Assembly (NCBI GenBank): GCA_016183225.1
Contig: JACPEZ010000010.1
Location: forward strand, 1-30,031
Direction: 5' to 3'
Origin: Candidatus Daviesbacteria bacterium
GTDB taxonomy: Bacteria > Patescibacteriota > Microgenomatia > Daviesbacterales > UBA10151
Length of the DNA stretch: 30,031 nucleotides
In this document: in pieces, positions 21,657 to 29,695 of the stretch
Numbering within the stretch: position 1 is the stretch's first letter
Layout: every line of letters begins with the position of its first letter
The notes under the pieces: model-generated
The model's database searches: none
Told to the model about the DNA's origin: nothing
Seen by the model: only the letters and a program-made list of their open reading frames with translations
Program-made: the position numbers and the translations under genes

Positions 21657-23015
21657 ATGAAGAATTATACACTACCTGTTGAGGTAAAAAATATTATCAA
21701 TAAATTTCAAAAAGCCCATTTTCAAATTTATATTGTGGGCGGGGCGGTGCGCGATCTTTTGATGGATAAAAAGGTATCCGATTGGGATTTTACTACTGAT
21801 GCTAAGCCGGAGAAAATCCTAGCTCTTTTCCCCGAAGGGTTTTACGACAATAAATTTGGCACGGTGGGTATACCTTCCACCTCGAAGGTGGGCCCTGACT
21901 CCTTCGAGGTGTATGAGGTCACTACTATGAGAAAGGAGGGTAAATATGGGGATTTTAGACATCCAAATCAAGTAGTCTGGACAGATAAAATCGAAGAGGA
22001 TCTAGCAAGACGCGATTTTACAATTAATGCTATAGCCCTGAGCGGAGTCGAAGGGCTCATTGATCCGTTCAATGGACAAGATGATATAAAAAATAAAATA
22101 ATTCGCGCAGTTGGTGATCCAGAAACCCGTTTTCAGGAAGATGCTCTCCGTTTAATCAGAGCCATCAGAATAGCCACTGAACTGGAATTTGATATAGAAA
22201 AAGATACTTTCATGGCCATTAAAAAAAATGCTCATTTCATCAAAGAAATTGCCTGGGAAAGAATTAGAGATGAGCTTCTTAAACTCCTTGTATCTATGTA
22301 TCCATACATGGGTACAGTTAAATTAAGGGAGGCGGGGATTCTACAGATTATTTTGCCGGAACTGGAAGCTTGTTTTGGTATTGTGCAGGAAGGACCCAAA
22401 CATGACCGGGTTTATGATATTGGCGAGCACTCGCTGCTTACTCTAAAACTTTGCCCGTCAAAAAATCCTCTGGTTCGCCTAACTGCGCTGTTGCATGACA
22501 TTGGCAAAGTTGAAACAGTCAAAACAGCAGCTGACGGCAATGTCACTTTTTACAACCATGATGTGGCTGGCGGCCAACTTGCCCTAAAAATTGCCAGAAG
22601 ATTTAATCTGTCAAAAAAACAATCAGACAAATTATTTAGACTTGTCAGGTGGCATCTTTTTACTGTTGATGAGCGCCAAACCGATTCGGCTATCCGCAGG
22701 TTTATCAAAAATGTGGGAGTGGAAAATGTTGATGACATGATGGATGTGCGCATTGGAGACAGGTTAGGCGGAGGCACTCAAAAAGCAGTTTCCTGGAGAA
22801 TGGAAAAATTCAGGGAAAGAATTAAAGAAGTCCTCAAAAAACCGTTTTCCATTTCCGATCTAAAAGTAAACGGCAATGACGTGATGAAAGAGCTAAATTT
22901 AAAACCTAGTCCAAAAGTAGGAGAAGTATTAAATAAACTTTTCGAAGAAGTCTTGGAAGATTCCTCTAAAAATAACAAAAAATATCTCTTAGAAAAAATT
23001 AAAGAAATCGGATGA
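21657..23015 (+). CDS. cca: CCA-adding tRNA nucleotidyltransferase with HD domain
   Basis: Adds CCA to tRNA 3' ends; needed here since tRNA-Gln does not encode it. 452 residues. Nucleotidyltransferase head: VGGAVRDLL (27-35) and the catalytic DWD (42-44); RRDFTINA follows, then RFQEDALRLIRAIR; the HD domain has ALLHDIGKVETV. Two short stretches coincide with palindromic DNA (STSKVGPDSFE and ALSGVEGLI) and may be small insertions. The last 26 codons are repeated, diverged, at 24217-24294. The next gene overlaps by ATGA. Confidence 0.93.
   Translation: MKNYTLPVEVKNIINKFQKAHFQIYIVGGAVRDLLMDKKVSDWDFTTDAKPEKILALFPEGFYDNKFGTVGIPSTSKVGPDSFEVYEVTTMRKEGKYGDFRHPNQVVWTDKIEEDLARRDFTINAIALSGVEGLIDPFNGQDDIKNKIIRAVGDPETRFQEDALRLIRAIRIATELEFDIEKDTFMAIKKNAHFIKEIAWERIRDELLKLLVSMYPYMGTVKLREAGILQIILPELEACFGIVQEGPKHDRVYDIGEHSLLTLKLCPSKNPLVRLTALLHDIGKVETVKTAADGNVTFYNHDVAGGQLALKIARRFNLSKKQSDKLFRLVRWHLFTVDERQTDSAIRRFIKNVGVENVDDMMDVRIGDRLGGGTQKAVSWRMEKFRERIKEVLKKPFSISDLKVNGNDVMKELNLKPSPKVGEVLNKLFEEVLEDSSKNNKKYLLEKIKEIG
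21878..21911. repeat. Inverted repeat inside cca
   Basis: CACCTCGAAGG (21878-21888) and CCTTCGAGGTG (21901-21911): 11-bp perfect arms, 12-nt loop, in frame in cca. It looks like a small palindromic element inserted into a coding sequence. Confidence 0.75.
22034..22057. repeat. Second palindromic element inside cca
   Basis: AGCCCT (22034-22039) and AGGGCT (22052-22057) flank GAGCGGAGTCGA. The GAGCGGAGTCGAAGG core is of a type I recall as a dispersed repeat in several bacterial genomes, including Patescibacteria; this recollection was not checked. Confidence 0.5.
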
Positions 23016-23653
23016 TGAATGTGAATATTTACATACTTAAGGCTACTAAAAGACTGTATGGGTTCATAGAAAACATAGACAAAATAGCTAAACAAACAGT
23101 TATTAAAGTAGAAAATATACTCCGATTACCGGAGATCGATATCGTGATTTATGATAATCCAGAAGGAGCTATACCAGAATTAGGGGTTGGTGGATTTTCC
23201 CCATCTGCCCATCTGATTTTTATCTTTCTTAATCCAAAATTTCAGGATTTTAATAGAACAATTAACCAGGAATTAGAAAGAACACTCACTCATGAACTCC
23301 ATCATTGTTTGAGATGGCAGGCAATTGGCTACGGTAAGACACTGCTGGAAGCAATGGTTTCTGAAGGCTTGGCTGATCACTTTGACATTGAAGTTACTGG
23401 CCAGAAACCACAGCCTTGGGATAATGCCTTAACAATTGCACAAATAAAAAAATTCCAAAAAATAGCAGAAAAAGAATATCAGAAAAGAAATTATAACCAT
23501 GAAGATTGGTTTTTTGGTTCTAAAAAGAAAAATATTCCTCGCTGGACAGCTTACACTCTAGGATTTTATTTGATTAAGGAGTACTTTAAAAGAAATTCAA
23601 ATAAAAAAGCCTCTAACCTTTATTCCCTAAAAGCAGAAGAATTTTTAAAATAA
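23012..23653 (+). CDS. Predicted zinc metalloprotease (DUF2268-like)
   Basis: 213 residues. The motif LTHELHHCLRW is an HExxH zinc site, and ETGLADHF-like EGLADHF about 25 residues later supplies the third ligand region, as in DUF2268 predicted Zn-proteases. A segment GGFSPSAHLIFIFLNP precedes it. No signal peptide, so it is probably cytoplasmic; the substrate is unknown. ATG 23012 overlaps the cca stop (ATGA); ATG 23015 is an alternative start. It lies in the block bounded by the two copies of the cca 3' end, suggesting acquisition. Confidence 0.8.
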   Translation: MMNVNIYILKATKRLYGFIENIDKIAKQTVIKVENILRLPEIDIVIYDNPEGAIPELGVGGFSPSAHLIFIFLNPKFQDFNRTINQELERTLTHELHHCLRWQAIGYGKTLLEAMVSEGLADHFDIEVTGQKPQPWDNALTIAQIKKFQKIAEKEYQKRNYNHEDWFFGSKKKNIPRWTAYTLGFYLIKEYFKRNSNKKASNLYSLKAEEFLK

Positions 23654-23661
23654 CCTCATTA

Positions 23662-23684
23662 CATTGATTTAAATCATTAAAACA
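23662..23684. repeat. 23-bp repeat with palindrome, copy 1 (probable operator)
   Basis: Nearly identical to 24156-24178 (one mismatch, A at 23680 versus G at 24174). It contains the 12-bp perfect palindrome TGATTTAAATCA (23665-23676), which overlaps the -35 of the TrpR-like gene. A binding site for that regulator is a plausible inference. Confidence 0.8.
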
Positions 23685-23692
23685 TTTAGAAT
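23664..23692 (+). promoter_or_regulatory. Promoter of the TrpR-like gene
   Basis: TTGATT (23664-23669), 17-bp spacer, TAGAAT (23687-23692), 8 nt before ATG 23701. The palindrome covers the -35 and the start of the spacer. Confidence 0.6.
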
Positions 23693-23700
23693 TAAAAAGT

Positions 23701-24153
23701 ATGGGGCAAGTATCTAAATATCCAATTTCAAAAGATGTAGCTGATAGAATTTTTGATGTGTTTATTAAATCTTTCATTAAAGTTAAAAATGATAACGATG
23801 CTCAAATTTTAGCTAATGATTTATTCACCCCAACCGAAAGAATCATGTTGGCAAAAAGACTGGCTATTGCCTTTTGCTTAATGCAAGGATATGAGTATAG
23901 AGAAATATCAAAACTACTACGAGTAAGCTTAACTACTATCGCTTCTGTGAATATGACATTAAAATATGGCAGTAATGGTTATAAAACAATACTCGAGCGA
24001 ATTAATAAAGAGGAAAAACTTGAAGATTTATTCAAAAGCATAGCGGAAAAAATTTTAGCAACTGGGTCGTATGGTAAAGGCAGTGGGACTTGGAGGTATT
24101 TGCGCGCAGAAGTACAAAAATCTAGGGATAAAAAATTAAAACAGCCCTTTTGA
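23701..24153 (+). CDS. TrpR-family DNA-binding protein (YerC-like)
   Basis: 150 residues. Residues about 34-95 match the Trp repressor superfamily: LFTPTERIMLAKRLAIAFCL then a helix-turn-helix GYEYREISKLLRVSLTTIASV. The N-terminal part (ISKDVADRIFDVFIKSF) resembles YerC/YecD proteins, whose ligand is not established, so tryptophan sensing cannot be assumed. The C-terminal 50 residues are basic and extra to the family core. A palindrome over its promoter and the same sequence just past its stop suggest autoregulation. Confidence 0.8.
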   Translation: MGQVSKYPISKDVADRIFDVFIKSFIKVKNDNDAQILANDLFTPTERIMLAKRLAIAFCLMQGYEYREISKLLRVSLTTIASVNMTLKYGSNGYKTILERINKEEKLEDLFKSIAEKILATGSYGKGSGTWRYLRAEVQKSRDKKLKQPF

Positions 24154-24155
24154 TC

Positions 24156-24178
24156 CATTGATTTAAATCATTAGAACA
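24156..24178. repeat. 23-bp repeat with palindrome, copy 2
   Basis: Begins 2 bp after the TrpR-like stop codon, same orientation as copy 1 (23662-23684). It contains TGATTTAAATCA at 24159-24170. It may be a second operator or a duplication end. Confidence 0.8.
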
Positions 24179-24216
24179 ATCCCAACAACTCAAAGGTGTG
24201 TTTGCCCAAAACTTAA

Positions 24217-24294
24217 CTCTTTGAAGAAGTCCTGGAAGATTCCTCTAAAAATAACAAAAAATATCTCATGGGAAGAATTTCGGAATTAGATTAA
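24217..24294 (+). pseudogene. Remnant copy of the cca 3' end
   Basis: 26 codons align one for one with the last 26 codons of cca (22938-23015). The middle 45 bases differ at one position (LFEEVLEDSSKNNKKYL in both), while the last nine codons diverge (MGRISELD here, LEKIKEIG in cca). It is preceded by an in-frame stop and has no start, so it is not expressed. It marks the right border of the block 23012-24294 and shares its stop region with the minus-strand gene that follows. Confidence 0.85.
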
Positions 24295-24578
24295 AGACGA
24301 AATTCTACTTCGTGGGTTCTATGATTAAATGTAACCCCTGGTTGGTTGTGTACCAAAGCATCTATTAAAGCTTTACTCGGCATTGTTTCAAGCCTGAAAG
24401 GGTCTTCATGACCAAGCTCCCTACAATTCCACGCATCTACTCTGTCTTGAAAACCTGGAGTTTTCATAAAAGCACCTGTATTATCATCATAGAAAACTGC
24501 CACTCCCTGTCCATCTTTACCTCTTCCGGATATGTACCACTCCAACTCTTCTTTAGACGGCATACGATCAAGTTCCAT
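24291..24578 (-). CDS. Small protein of unknown function (95 aa)
   Basis: A soluble, acidic protein starting MELDRMPSKEELEWYISGRG, with a middle part VAVFYDDNTGAFMKTPG and end PGVTFNHRTHEVEFRL. No family recognised. It has its own good promoter and a convergent 3' end against the cca remnant, sharing bases 24291-24294. Confidence 0.6.
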   Translation of the reverse strand: MELDRMPSKEELEWYISGRGKDGQGVAVFYDDNTGAFMKTPGFQDRVDAWNCRELGHEDPFRLETMPSKALIDALVHNQPGVTFNHRTHEVEFRL

Positions 24579-24586
24579 AGTTAGTT

Positions 24587-24614
24587 ATTTTATACTTTTT
24601 AAAATTTTTGTCAA
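24587..24614 (-). promoter_or_regulatory. Promoter of the 95-residue protein gene
   Basis: Minus strand: TTGACA (24609-24614), 16-bp spacer, TAAAAT (24587-24592), 8 nt before the ATG at 24578. It starts next to the secF stop codon, at 24617-24619. Confidence 0.65.
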
Positions 24615-24616
24615 AT

Positions 24617-25477
24617 TCAGTGACCTAACTTTTCTTCCCACCAAACTAACAGAGCTGTGGCGTTGAAGATGGATGAGTAAGTTCCGGAGATGATGCCGAC
24701 CAGAAGGGCTACCACAAACCATTTGATGGTTTCCCCGCCAAAAAGCAGCAGAGCCAGCAATACAAAAACTACAGTAAGAGATGTATTTAGCGATCTTCCC
24801 AATGTCTGTACCACCGAAATATTGGCTACATCCGTAAATTTCCTGCCGATATTTTTTAAAAGATTTTCCCTGATTCTGTCAAAGACCACAATAGTATCAT
24901 GCACCGAAAAACCAATCACTGTTAACAGGGCTGTCACAAATAAACTGTCCACTTCCACTTGCAGGAATTTTCCCAAAATGGCAAAAATTCCCACCACCAG
25001 CAGCACATCATGCAACAGCGCCGCAATGGCACTGATACCAAACCGCCAGGAGGAAGCTGGTTTGGGACAATTCTTAAAAGAAAAGGCAATGTATGCCACA
25101 ATGGCCAAACTGGCCAGGGCGAGCCCGTAGATGGCTTTTTGGGAAAGCTCTTTGCCAATAGTGGGCCCGACACTTTCCTGCCTTCGCGTCTCAATCTTGC
25201 CAAATTTTTCCTCCAGTTTACTTGTAATACTTACGACCTCTTCCTGGTTTTTAAGTTGACTTTTGATGATGTAAGTATCAGATCCGGTTGGGGCAACCTG
25301 ACCGTACTTTTTCAACTCGTCAATAGGGACGCTTTTTTCAAAACGGTATTCCAAAAGGGTTCCCCCGGTAAAATCAATTCCTAATTTTAAGCCGGAAGTC
25401 AGCAAAAAATATGATCCCGGCAGAATAATCGCCAGCGAAAAAATAAAATAAAAAAATTTGTATTTCATTAAATTCAT
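24617..25477 (-). CDS. secF: Protein translocase subunit SecF
   Basis: A membrane partner of SecD that uses proton flow to aid protein export. 286 residues. N-terminal membrane segment, then LGIDFTGGTLLEYRF, the external P1-type domain, and five more membrane segments including TVIGFSVHDTIVVFDRIRENL, the conserved TM4 signature, and RSLNTSLTVVFVLLALLLFGG. ATGA overlap with the upstream gene. The usual secD-secF adjacency is broken by two inserted genes. Confidence 0.95.
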   Translation of the reverse strand: MNLMKYKFFYFIFSLAIILPGSYFLLTSGLKLGIDFTGGTLLEYRFEKSVPIDELKKYGQVAPTGSDTYIIKSQLKNQEEVVSITSKLEEKFGKIETRRQESVGPTIGKELSQKAIYGLALASLAIVAYIAFSFKNCPKPASSWRFGISAIAALLHDVLLVVGIFAILGKFLQVEVDSLFVTALLTVIGFSVHDTIVVFDRIRENLLKNIGRKFTDVANISVVQTLGRSLNTSLTVVFVLLALLLFGGETIKWFVVALLVGIISGTYSSIFNATALLVWWEEKLGH

Positions 25478-25800
25478 TTTAATCTCCCGGCTTGCTTGAC
25501 ATCTTCGTGCATTTCCTTGATCAAATCATCTGCCGCTTTTTTGATTTTATCTTCTATGTTATCCACCTTTTCATTTAAGAATTGCCAAATTTTGCTGTGA
25601 CTGCCTTCTTTAAGACGACTGAGGAAAACTTTTTTATCGGTTTCTGACAATTCTGACAAAACCGCATCCAAGATAGTATGGTGTAAACTGGAATCAATCA
25701 GGGAAGCAAGGTGCAAGCGTTCCTCCCCGGATAAATCCATATTGTGGAGCTCTGCAATCAAAGATTCTATCACAATATAGCGGCTGTAAAAGTATTTCAT
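25474..25800 (-). CDS. Small helical protein between secD and secF
   Basis: 108 residues, predominantly helical and charged, no membrane segment: YIVIESLIAELHNMDLSGEERLHLASLIDSSLHH and a C-terminal Lys/Glu/Asp-rich helix (EKVDNIEDKIKKAADDLIKEM). No family recognised. ATGA overlaps with both neighbours indicate it is made together with SecD and SecF, so an export-related or accessory role is possible. Confidence 0.65.
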   Translation of the reverse strand: MKYFYSRYIVIESLIAELHNMDLSGEERLHLASLIDSSLHHTILDAVLSELSETDKKVFLSRLKEGSHSKIWQFLNEKVDNIEDKIKKAADDLIKEMHEDVKQAGRLK

Positions 25801-26669
25801 GTTTTATTTTTAATCTTAACCGGTCCGAGAGACACCTCGTCCCTTGGATCATCAATAAAAAAATACAAAACCGGTCCTTTTCGCGGCCCCATAGCCAAAC
25901 CCAGTATATCCATCACCTCGGGTGATCCTCCCAAATGTTTACCGGTCCACTCGGCCGGTCCGGCATCGGCAACTACTGCCACCACTGACTGCCCGGTTTT
26001 TGGATTTACCACCAGCATTTTCCGAAACTTAAAAAAATCCCGGTATTTGGCTACATTTTCCGCAAATCCCGGCGCAAGAAAAGTTTGAATGGCCAGATAA
26101 TATCTCTCCCTCATTTTATCAACTTCGCTAAATTCCTGTTTTGAAGGAGTAAAATATCCCCAGGCCCCCAAACCCGGGGCAATGCCGGCCCCTCCGTATT
26201 TGGCCCAATCAACCGCACTGCCGGAGTGTTGCAACAGAGAATCTCCCGGATATCGGTAAAGATGTTGTTCCCCTCCGATTAAACCATAGTTTCTGTTTAA
26301 CCTGATGCCTTCCATTTCCGAAATAACCTTAAAACCAAAATCGCCGGAAAGTTTCTGCAAAATTCCTGCCTCTTCCTGCTCTTCAAGAGGTCTAACTTCC
26401 GGCGGCAGATCATCTTTTAAGCCTTGGGCCAGCAGGATATTTTCATCAAGATCAGCCACATAATCGTCTTTGGCATGAATTGGATGAGGTAAGGATAAAA
26501 GTTGCGGATTGGGAGCTGTTAAAAGAAGCAAACCCCCCAATCCTCCTGCAGTCAACCAGTTCAAAGACGTCTTATGTTTATCCCACAGTTTATTTTGCAG
26601 GTTGCGATGCCTGGCTGTCCAGCGCTTTCTTAAATGTTCGTAATGTGGTTTTTTACTGGTGAATTTCAT
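25797..26669 (-). CDS. Predicted exported protein with RlpA/DPBB-like C-terminal domain
   Basis: 290 residues. A strongly basic N-terminus (1-35) precedes one hydrophobic segment (about 37-60, LTAGGLGGLLLLTAPNPQLLSL), so the rest is likely outside. The region MLVVNPKTGQSVVAVVADAGPAEWTG and the following PEVMDILGL recall the double-psi beta-barrel of RlpA-like and 3D-domain cell-wall proteins, with the Asp of ADAGP as candidate catalytic residue. This is a motif-level match only. ATGA overlaps with secD and the 108-residue gene suggest co-production with the export machinery. Confidence 0.6.
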   Translation of the reverse strand: MKFTSKKPHYEHLRKRWTARHRNLQNKLWDKHKTSLNWLTAGGLGGLLLLTAPNPQLLSLPHPIHAKDDYVADLDENILLAQGLKDDLPPEVRPLEEQEEAGILQKLSGDFGFKVISEMEGIRLNRNYGLIGGEQHLYRYPGDSLLQHSGSAVDWAKYGGAGIAPGLGAWGYFTPSKQEFSEVDKMRERYYLAIQTFLAPGFAENVAKYRDFFKFRKMLVVNPKTGQSVVAVVADAGPAEWTGKHLGGSPEVMDILGLAMGPRKGPVLYFFIDDPRDEVSLGPVKIKNKT

Positions 26670-27904
26670 TTAATTAATAGTTTCAAAAATGTTCTTGTTA
26701 CCACCACTGCCGTAAACATTGAAACCAAAACTCCAATTGCCAAAGTGATGGCAAAACCGCGGACAACGGGTATGCCCATGCCATAAAGAATTGCCGCAGT
26801 CATAAGCGATGAAACATTGGATGCCCAAATCGATGTCCATGCTCTTTTAAAACCAAGTTCCATAGCCAGGGCCTTTCCTTTACCCCAGCGGATTTCTTCC
26901 TTCATCCTTTCAAAAATTAAAATATTGGCGTCAACCGCCATACCTACCGATAAAATAAATCCTGCCACTCCGGCCAAAGTTAAAGTGACGGGCGGGATTA
27001 AAAACAGTCCTGTTCTAAAAATGGCCAAAACTAAAATGGTATAAATTATCAGAGCCGCATCTGCTACCGCACCCAAAAAGCCGTAGTATAAAACCATATA
27101 GATCATGACTACAGCCAGTCCTATGACCCCTGCGATCAGGCTTTTATTGACTGACTCCTGCCCCAGTGTCGGGCCAATGTGGCGCTCCTCCAGAATGTTA
27201 ATGGAAACCGGTAGAGCTCCGGCGTTAAGTTGAATGGCCAGATTCTTGGCTTCTTCCGTGGAAAACTGCCCGGTGATAACCGCATTGCCTCCGATAATTT
27301 CCTGCTGGACTACCGGCGCGGAAATAGGCAAATCATCCAAAAAAATAGCCAGGGGTTTACCTACATTGGCCCTGGTAATTTCGGCAAATTTTTGGGCACC
27401 TGCCTCATTAAATTCTATCGAGACTTGCGGTCCTGCCTGTTTGCCACTACCTCCAAAGGTTACTTGCGCTTTTTTTAAATCTGCGCCCGTCAAACCGGTC
27501 GGAATAGCTTCGCTAATGTCTGCCGAAGGCGTTGCCGGCTCTTGCCGAAAATCAAGCTGGGCGGTTTTCCCCACCAAATTGGCAGCAGCAGATGCATCTT
27601 TTAACCCGGGCAGTTCAACTATAATCCGCCTTTGCTCCCCCAGTCTGGATGTTTGCACCAGCGCTTCCGACACCCCGTACAAATTGACTCTTCTTTCAAT
27701 GATTTCTTTGGCAGATTCCAAAGCAGCTTCCCTTTGCGCCGGATCAATCTTGTCCATTTGAGTAAGTAGCGTCAACTGCGTGCCGCCCTGAAGATCAAGA
27801 CCCAATTTTAGGGGAAACTGAAGTCCAACAGATAGGGGAAGATTAACCAAAAGGGCAAGTAAAGTTACGATAGCGACAAACCACAAGACAAAAGGGGGGC
27901 GCAT
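26666..27904 (-). CDS. secD: Protein translocase subunit SecD
   Basis: 412 residues, the compact form without the large extra periplasmic part of Gram-negative SecD. N-terminal membrane segment, LKLGLDLQGGTQLTLL, the P1 head domain with IVELPGLKDASAAANLVGKTAQLDFR, then ERHIGPTLGQESVNKSLIAG and membrane helices including SVGMAVDANILIFERMKEEI, the conserved TM4 signature. It follows the HTH-nucleotidyltransferase gene by 3 bp. Confidence 0.95.
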   Translation of the reverse strand: MRPPFVLWFVAIVTLLALLVNLPLSVGLQFPLKLGLDLQGGTQLTLLTQMDKIDPAQREAALESAKEIIERRVNLYGVSEALVQTSRLGEQRRIIVELPGLKDASAAANLVGKTAQLDFRQEPATPSADISEAIPTGLTGADLKKAQVTFGGSGKQAGPQVSIEFNEAGAQKFAEITRANVGKPLAIFLDDLPISAPVVQQEIIGGNAVITGQFSTEEAKNLAIQLNAGALPVSINILEERHIGPTLGQESVNKSLIAGVIGLAVVMIYMVLYYGFLGAVADAALIIYTILVLAIFRTGLFLIPPVTLTLAGVAGFILSVGMAVDANILIFERMKEEIRWGKGKALAMELGFKRAWTSIWASNVSSLMTAAILYGMGIPVVRGFAITLAIGVLVSMFTAVVVTRTFLKLLIK

Positions 27905-27907
27905 GTC

Positions 27908-28492
27908 TTAAATTATAACCCCCTCCAGCATTTCGTTTTCATCCCCTGCCAGCATCACCTTGGGTTGCATTAACACCTTTAAAATAAAGGGGTCTCTTCT
28001 TCTGACTCTGAATTTAAATTCTGCCTCATCCATAAAAGAATAGTTAATTTCCGTTTCCCGCTTGGCCTGCTCGTCAGCCACCAAAGCCTGCAGTTCGGGC
28101 AAGACTATGCTTCCCACGACCAGAAGATCAACATCATCCGCGCCGGAGGGAATCCCTTGCAAAAATCTGCCGGATAAAAAGGCGAACTTAATCTTACCCA
28201 GTTTAGTTCTGCTCCTAATAATACTTCCTCCCAAACCCGTGGTTTTGGCAACTAATCCTGATAATTCTCTGTAAAAAATATAATCTTTCCTGAATCGATA
28301 CAACCGTCTGTTGGCCCGCCATTCGGACGCTACCATGCCGTATTTTTCCATTCTGGCAAGTTCGCGCCGGACCGCATTGATTTCTTCGGAAACCCGTCTG
28401 ACAATTTCACGAACATGCAATAATGTTTCCCTTGAGCTTAAGAAAAGTTGCAATAGTTTCACCCGGACCCGGGAAACAAATAATTCTTCCAT
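27908..28492 (-). CDS. Winged-helix protein with nucleotidyltransferase-like domain
   Basis: 194 residues from ATG 28492, chosen because AGGTGG lies upstream at Shine-Dalgarno distance; GTG starts 4 codons earlier are possible. N-terminal winged helix (about 1-75: LHVREIVRRVSEEINAVRRELARMEKYGMV). The C-terminal MNT-type fold has FLSGRFLQGIPSGADDVDLLVVG with a D-x-D-like DDVD. Similar HTH-NTase proteins are frequent in Patescibacteria and are of unknown function; regulator or toxin-type transferase are both possible. Confidence 0.75.
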   Translation of the reverse strand: MEELFVSRVRVKLLQLFLSSRETLLHVREIVRRVSEEINAVRRELARMEKYGMVASEWRANRRLYRFRKDYIFYRELSGLVAKTTGLGGSIIRSRTKLGKIKFAFLSGRFLQGIPSGADDVDLLVVGSIVLPELQALVADEQAKRETEINYSFMDEAEFKFRVRRRDPFILKVLMQPKVMLAGDENEMLEGVII

Positions 28493-28516
28493 TATTTTCA
28501 CCACCTTTCCGGGCAG

Positions 28517-29695
28517 TTAATATGCGACCTTGGATCCCTCCGGGACAGTCTGGATCCAAATTGGTCCTCTTAAAAATTCTATTTCTTTGCCGTTTTGATC
28601 CAGGTATTTACTCCGCGCGGTTCTGGACTGCTTAACCCATTTTCCTTCGATGGCCTTGCCGTTTTGAAAGATTAGTGCTTTACCGCTGCCTGTTGTTCCA
28701 TACAGCAGATGGACATTACCAGGATAACCGTCATTGGCATTGGCCTCTCTTTGAAACTGCACAATCACATTACTGGCCGACAGCTGCTGGTTGTTATTTA
28801 AATCCATGTGGTTGCCGTCGCCGTTTTTGCGAAGATAGGCGTTGGTTTCGCTATCGTAAGTCCAAACTACCTGATATCCTGGTTGAGATTCCCAGAAATT
28901 AACCTTTACTTCCTGGTTTTGGGCTTCCGGAGACTCATCTTTAAAAGTCCACGGAATGAAGGTTTTCTCCCATGATTTACCATCTTCATCAGGATTGGCC
29001 CAGCCGCGTTTGGATCCCACTTCCCAAAGTTTGGCAGTAGTTGAATACATGGTGTGTTCTGTGGCCACCGGATGACCTAATCTTTGATAATCTCTCCAGA
29101 AAACAGGAAAACCAATGCTAAATTGATTTAAATCCTTAATTTCGTATCTGATAATTTGCCCGAGAGCATCGGCCGGACCCGGAGTGTTAGCTCCTCCCAC
29201 ATGGCCGTAGAGAGCGTCATATTCTCCCAGCCAATCCAGATAATAAGTTCTGGCAGATCGAACAGGGCCGATCTGAACATCAGACAGGTTGCAGTAAAAC
29301 AGAGCCATAAAGCGGGTGATGCCGCCTTCGGCTACTGCCTCGTAAACAATATTTGCGCTGGATAAACCCGATTGGGGGCGGGCTTCGGTGTGATTTTCAA
29401 TCATCACTGCCAGAGGTCGCCGTTTCTCCCAGGACTCTCTGGCCTTTCGGGTATGCATGCTGCCATCCAAGGGGCAGCTTTCGGTTTTTGGTTCATCAGG
29501 ATCTTCTTCAACTATATTTGATGCTGTGGGCAGAGAAGATACCAGCGACCCGTTGCCCTGAAATTTAAGGATTCCGGAAAATACAGAGTAAGATAAACTG
29601 GTGGAAAAAGCATAAACAAACACGGAAAGAATTACCAGTGTCAGGGTTTTTTGCAAACTGGTTAAATTTTCAAAAATTTCAATTATTTTGCTCAT
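28517..29695 (-). CDS. DUF3048 (YerB-like) membrane-anchored protein
   Basis: 392 residues. One membrane segment near 17-37, a linker with acidic residues, then the DUF3048 domain: RRPLAVMIENHTEARPQSGLSSANIVYEAVAEGG, then ITRFMALFYC and IGPVRSARTYYLDW. The C-terminal half contains WKFDESPEA-type and GNVHLLYGTTGSGKALIFQNGKAIEGKWVK stretches seen in this family. It is probably exported and faces outward. Members are widespread in Firmicutes and Patescibacteria without a known activity. ATGA overlap with the DUF4446 gene. Confidence 0.88.
   Translation of the reverse strand: MSKIIEIFENLTSLQKTLTLVILSVFVYAFSTSLSYSVFSGILKFQGNGSLVSSLPTASNIVEEDPDEPKTESCPLDGSMHTRKARESWEKRRPLAVMIENHTEARPQSGLSSANIVYEAVAEGGITRFMALFYCNLSDVQIGPVRSARTYYLDWLGEYDALYGHVGGANTPGPADALGQIIRYEIKDLNQFSIGFPVFWRDYQRLGHPVATEHTMYSTTAKLWEVGSKRGWANPDEDGKSWEKTFIPWTFKDESPEAQNQEVKVNFWESQPGYQVVWTYDSETNAYLRKNGDGNHMDLNNNQQLSASNVIVQFQREANANDGYPGNVHLLYGTTGSGKALIFQNGKAIEGKWVKQSRTARSKYLDQNGKEIEFLRGPIWIQTVPEGSKVAY

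Noticed and set aside
23701..24153. Naming the TrpR-like gene trpR and linking it to tryptophan synthesis
   Set aside because: Only the fold-level pattern is seen; YerC-like members have no proven ligand and no trp genes are in the window.
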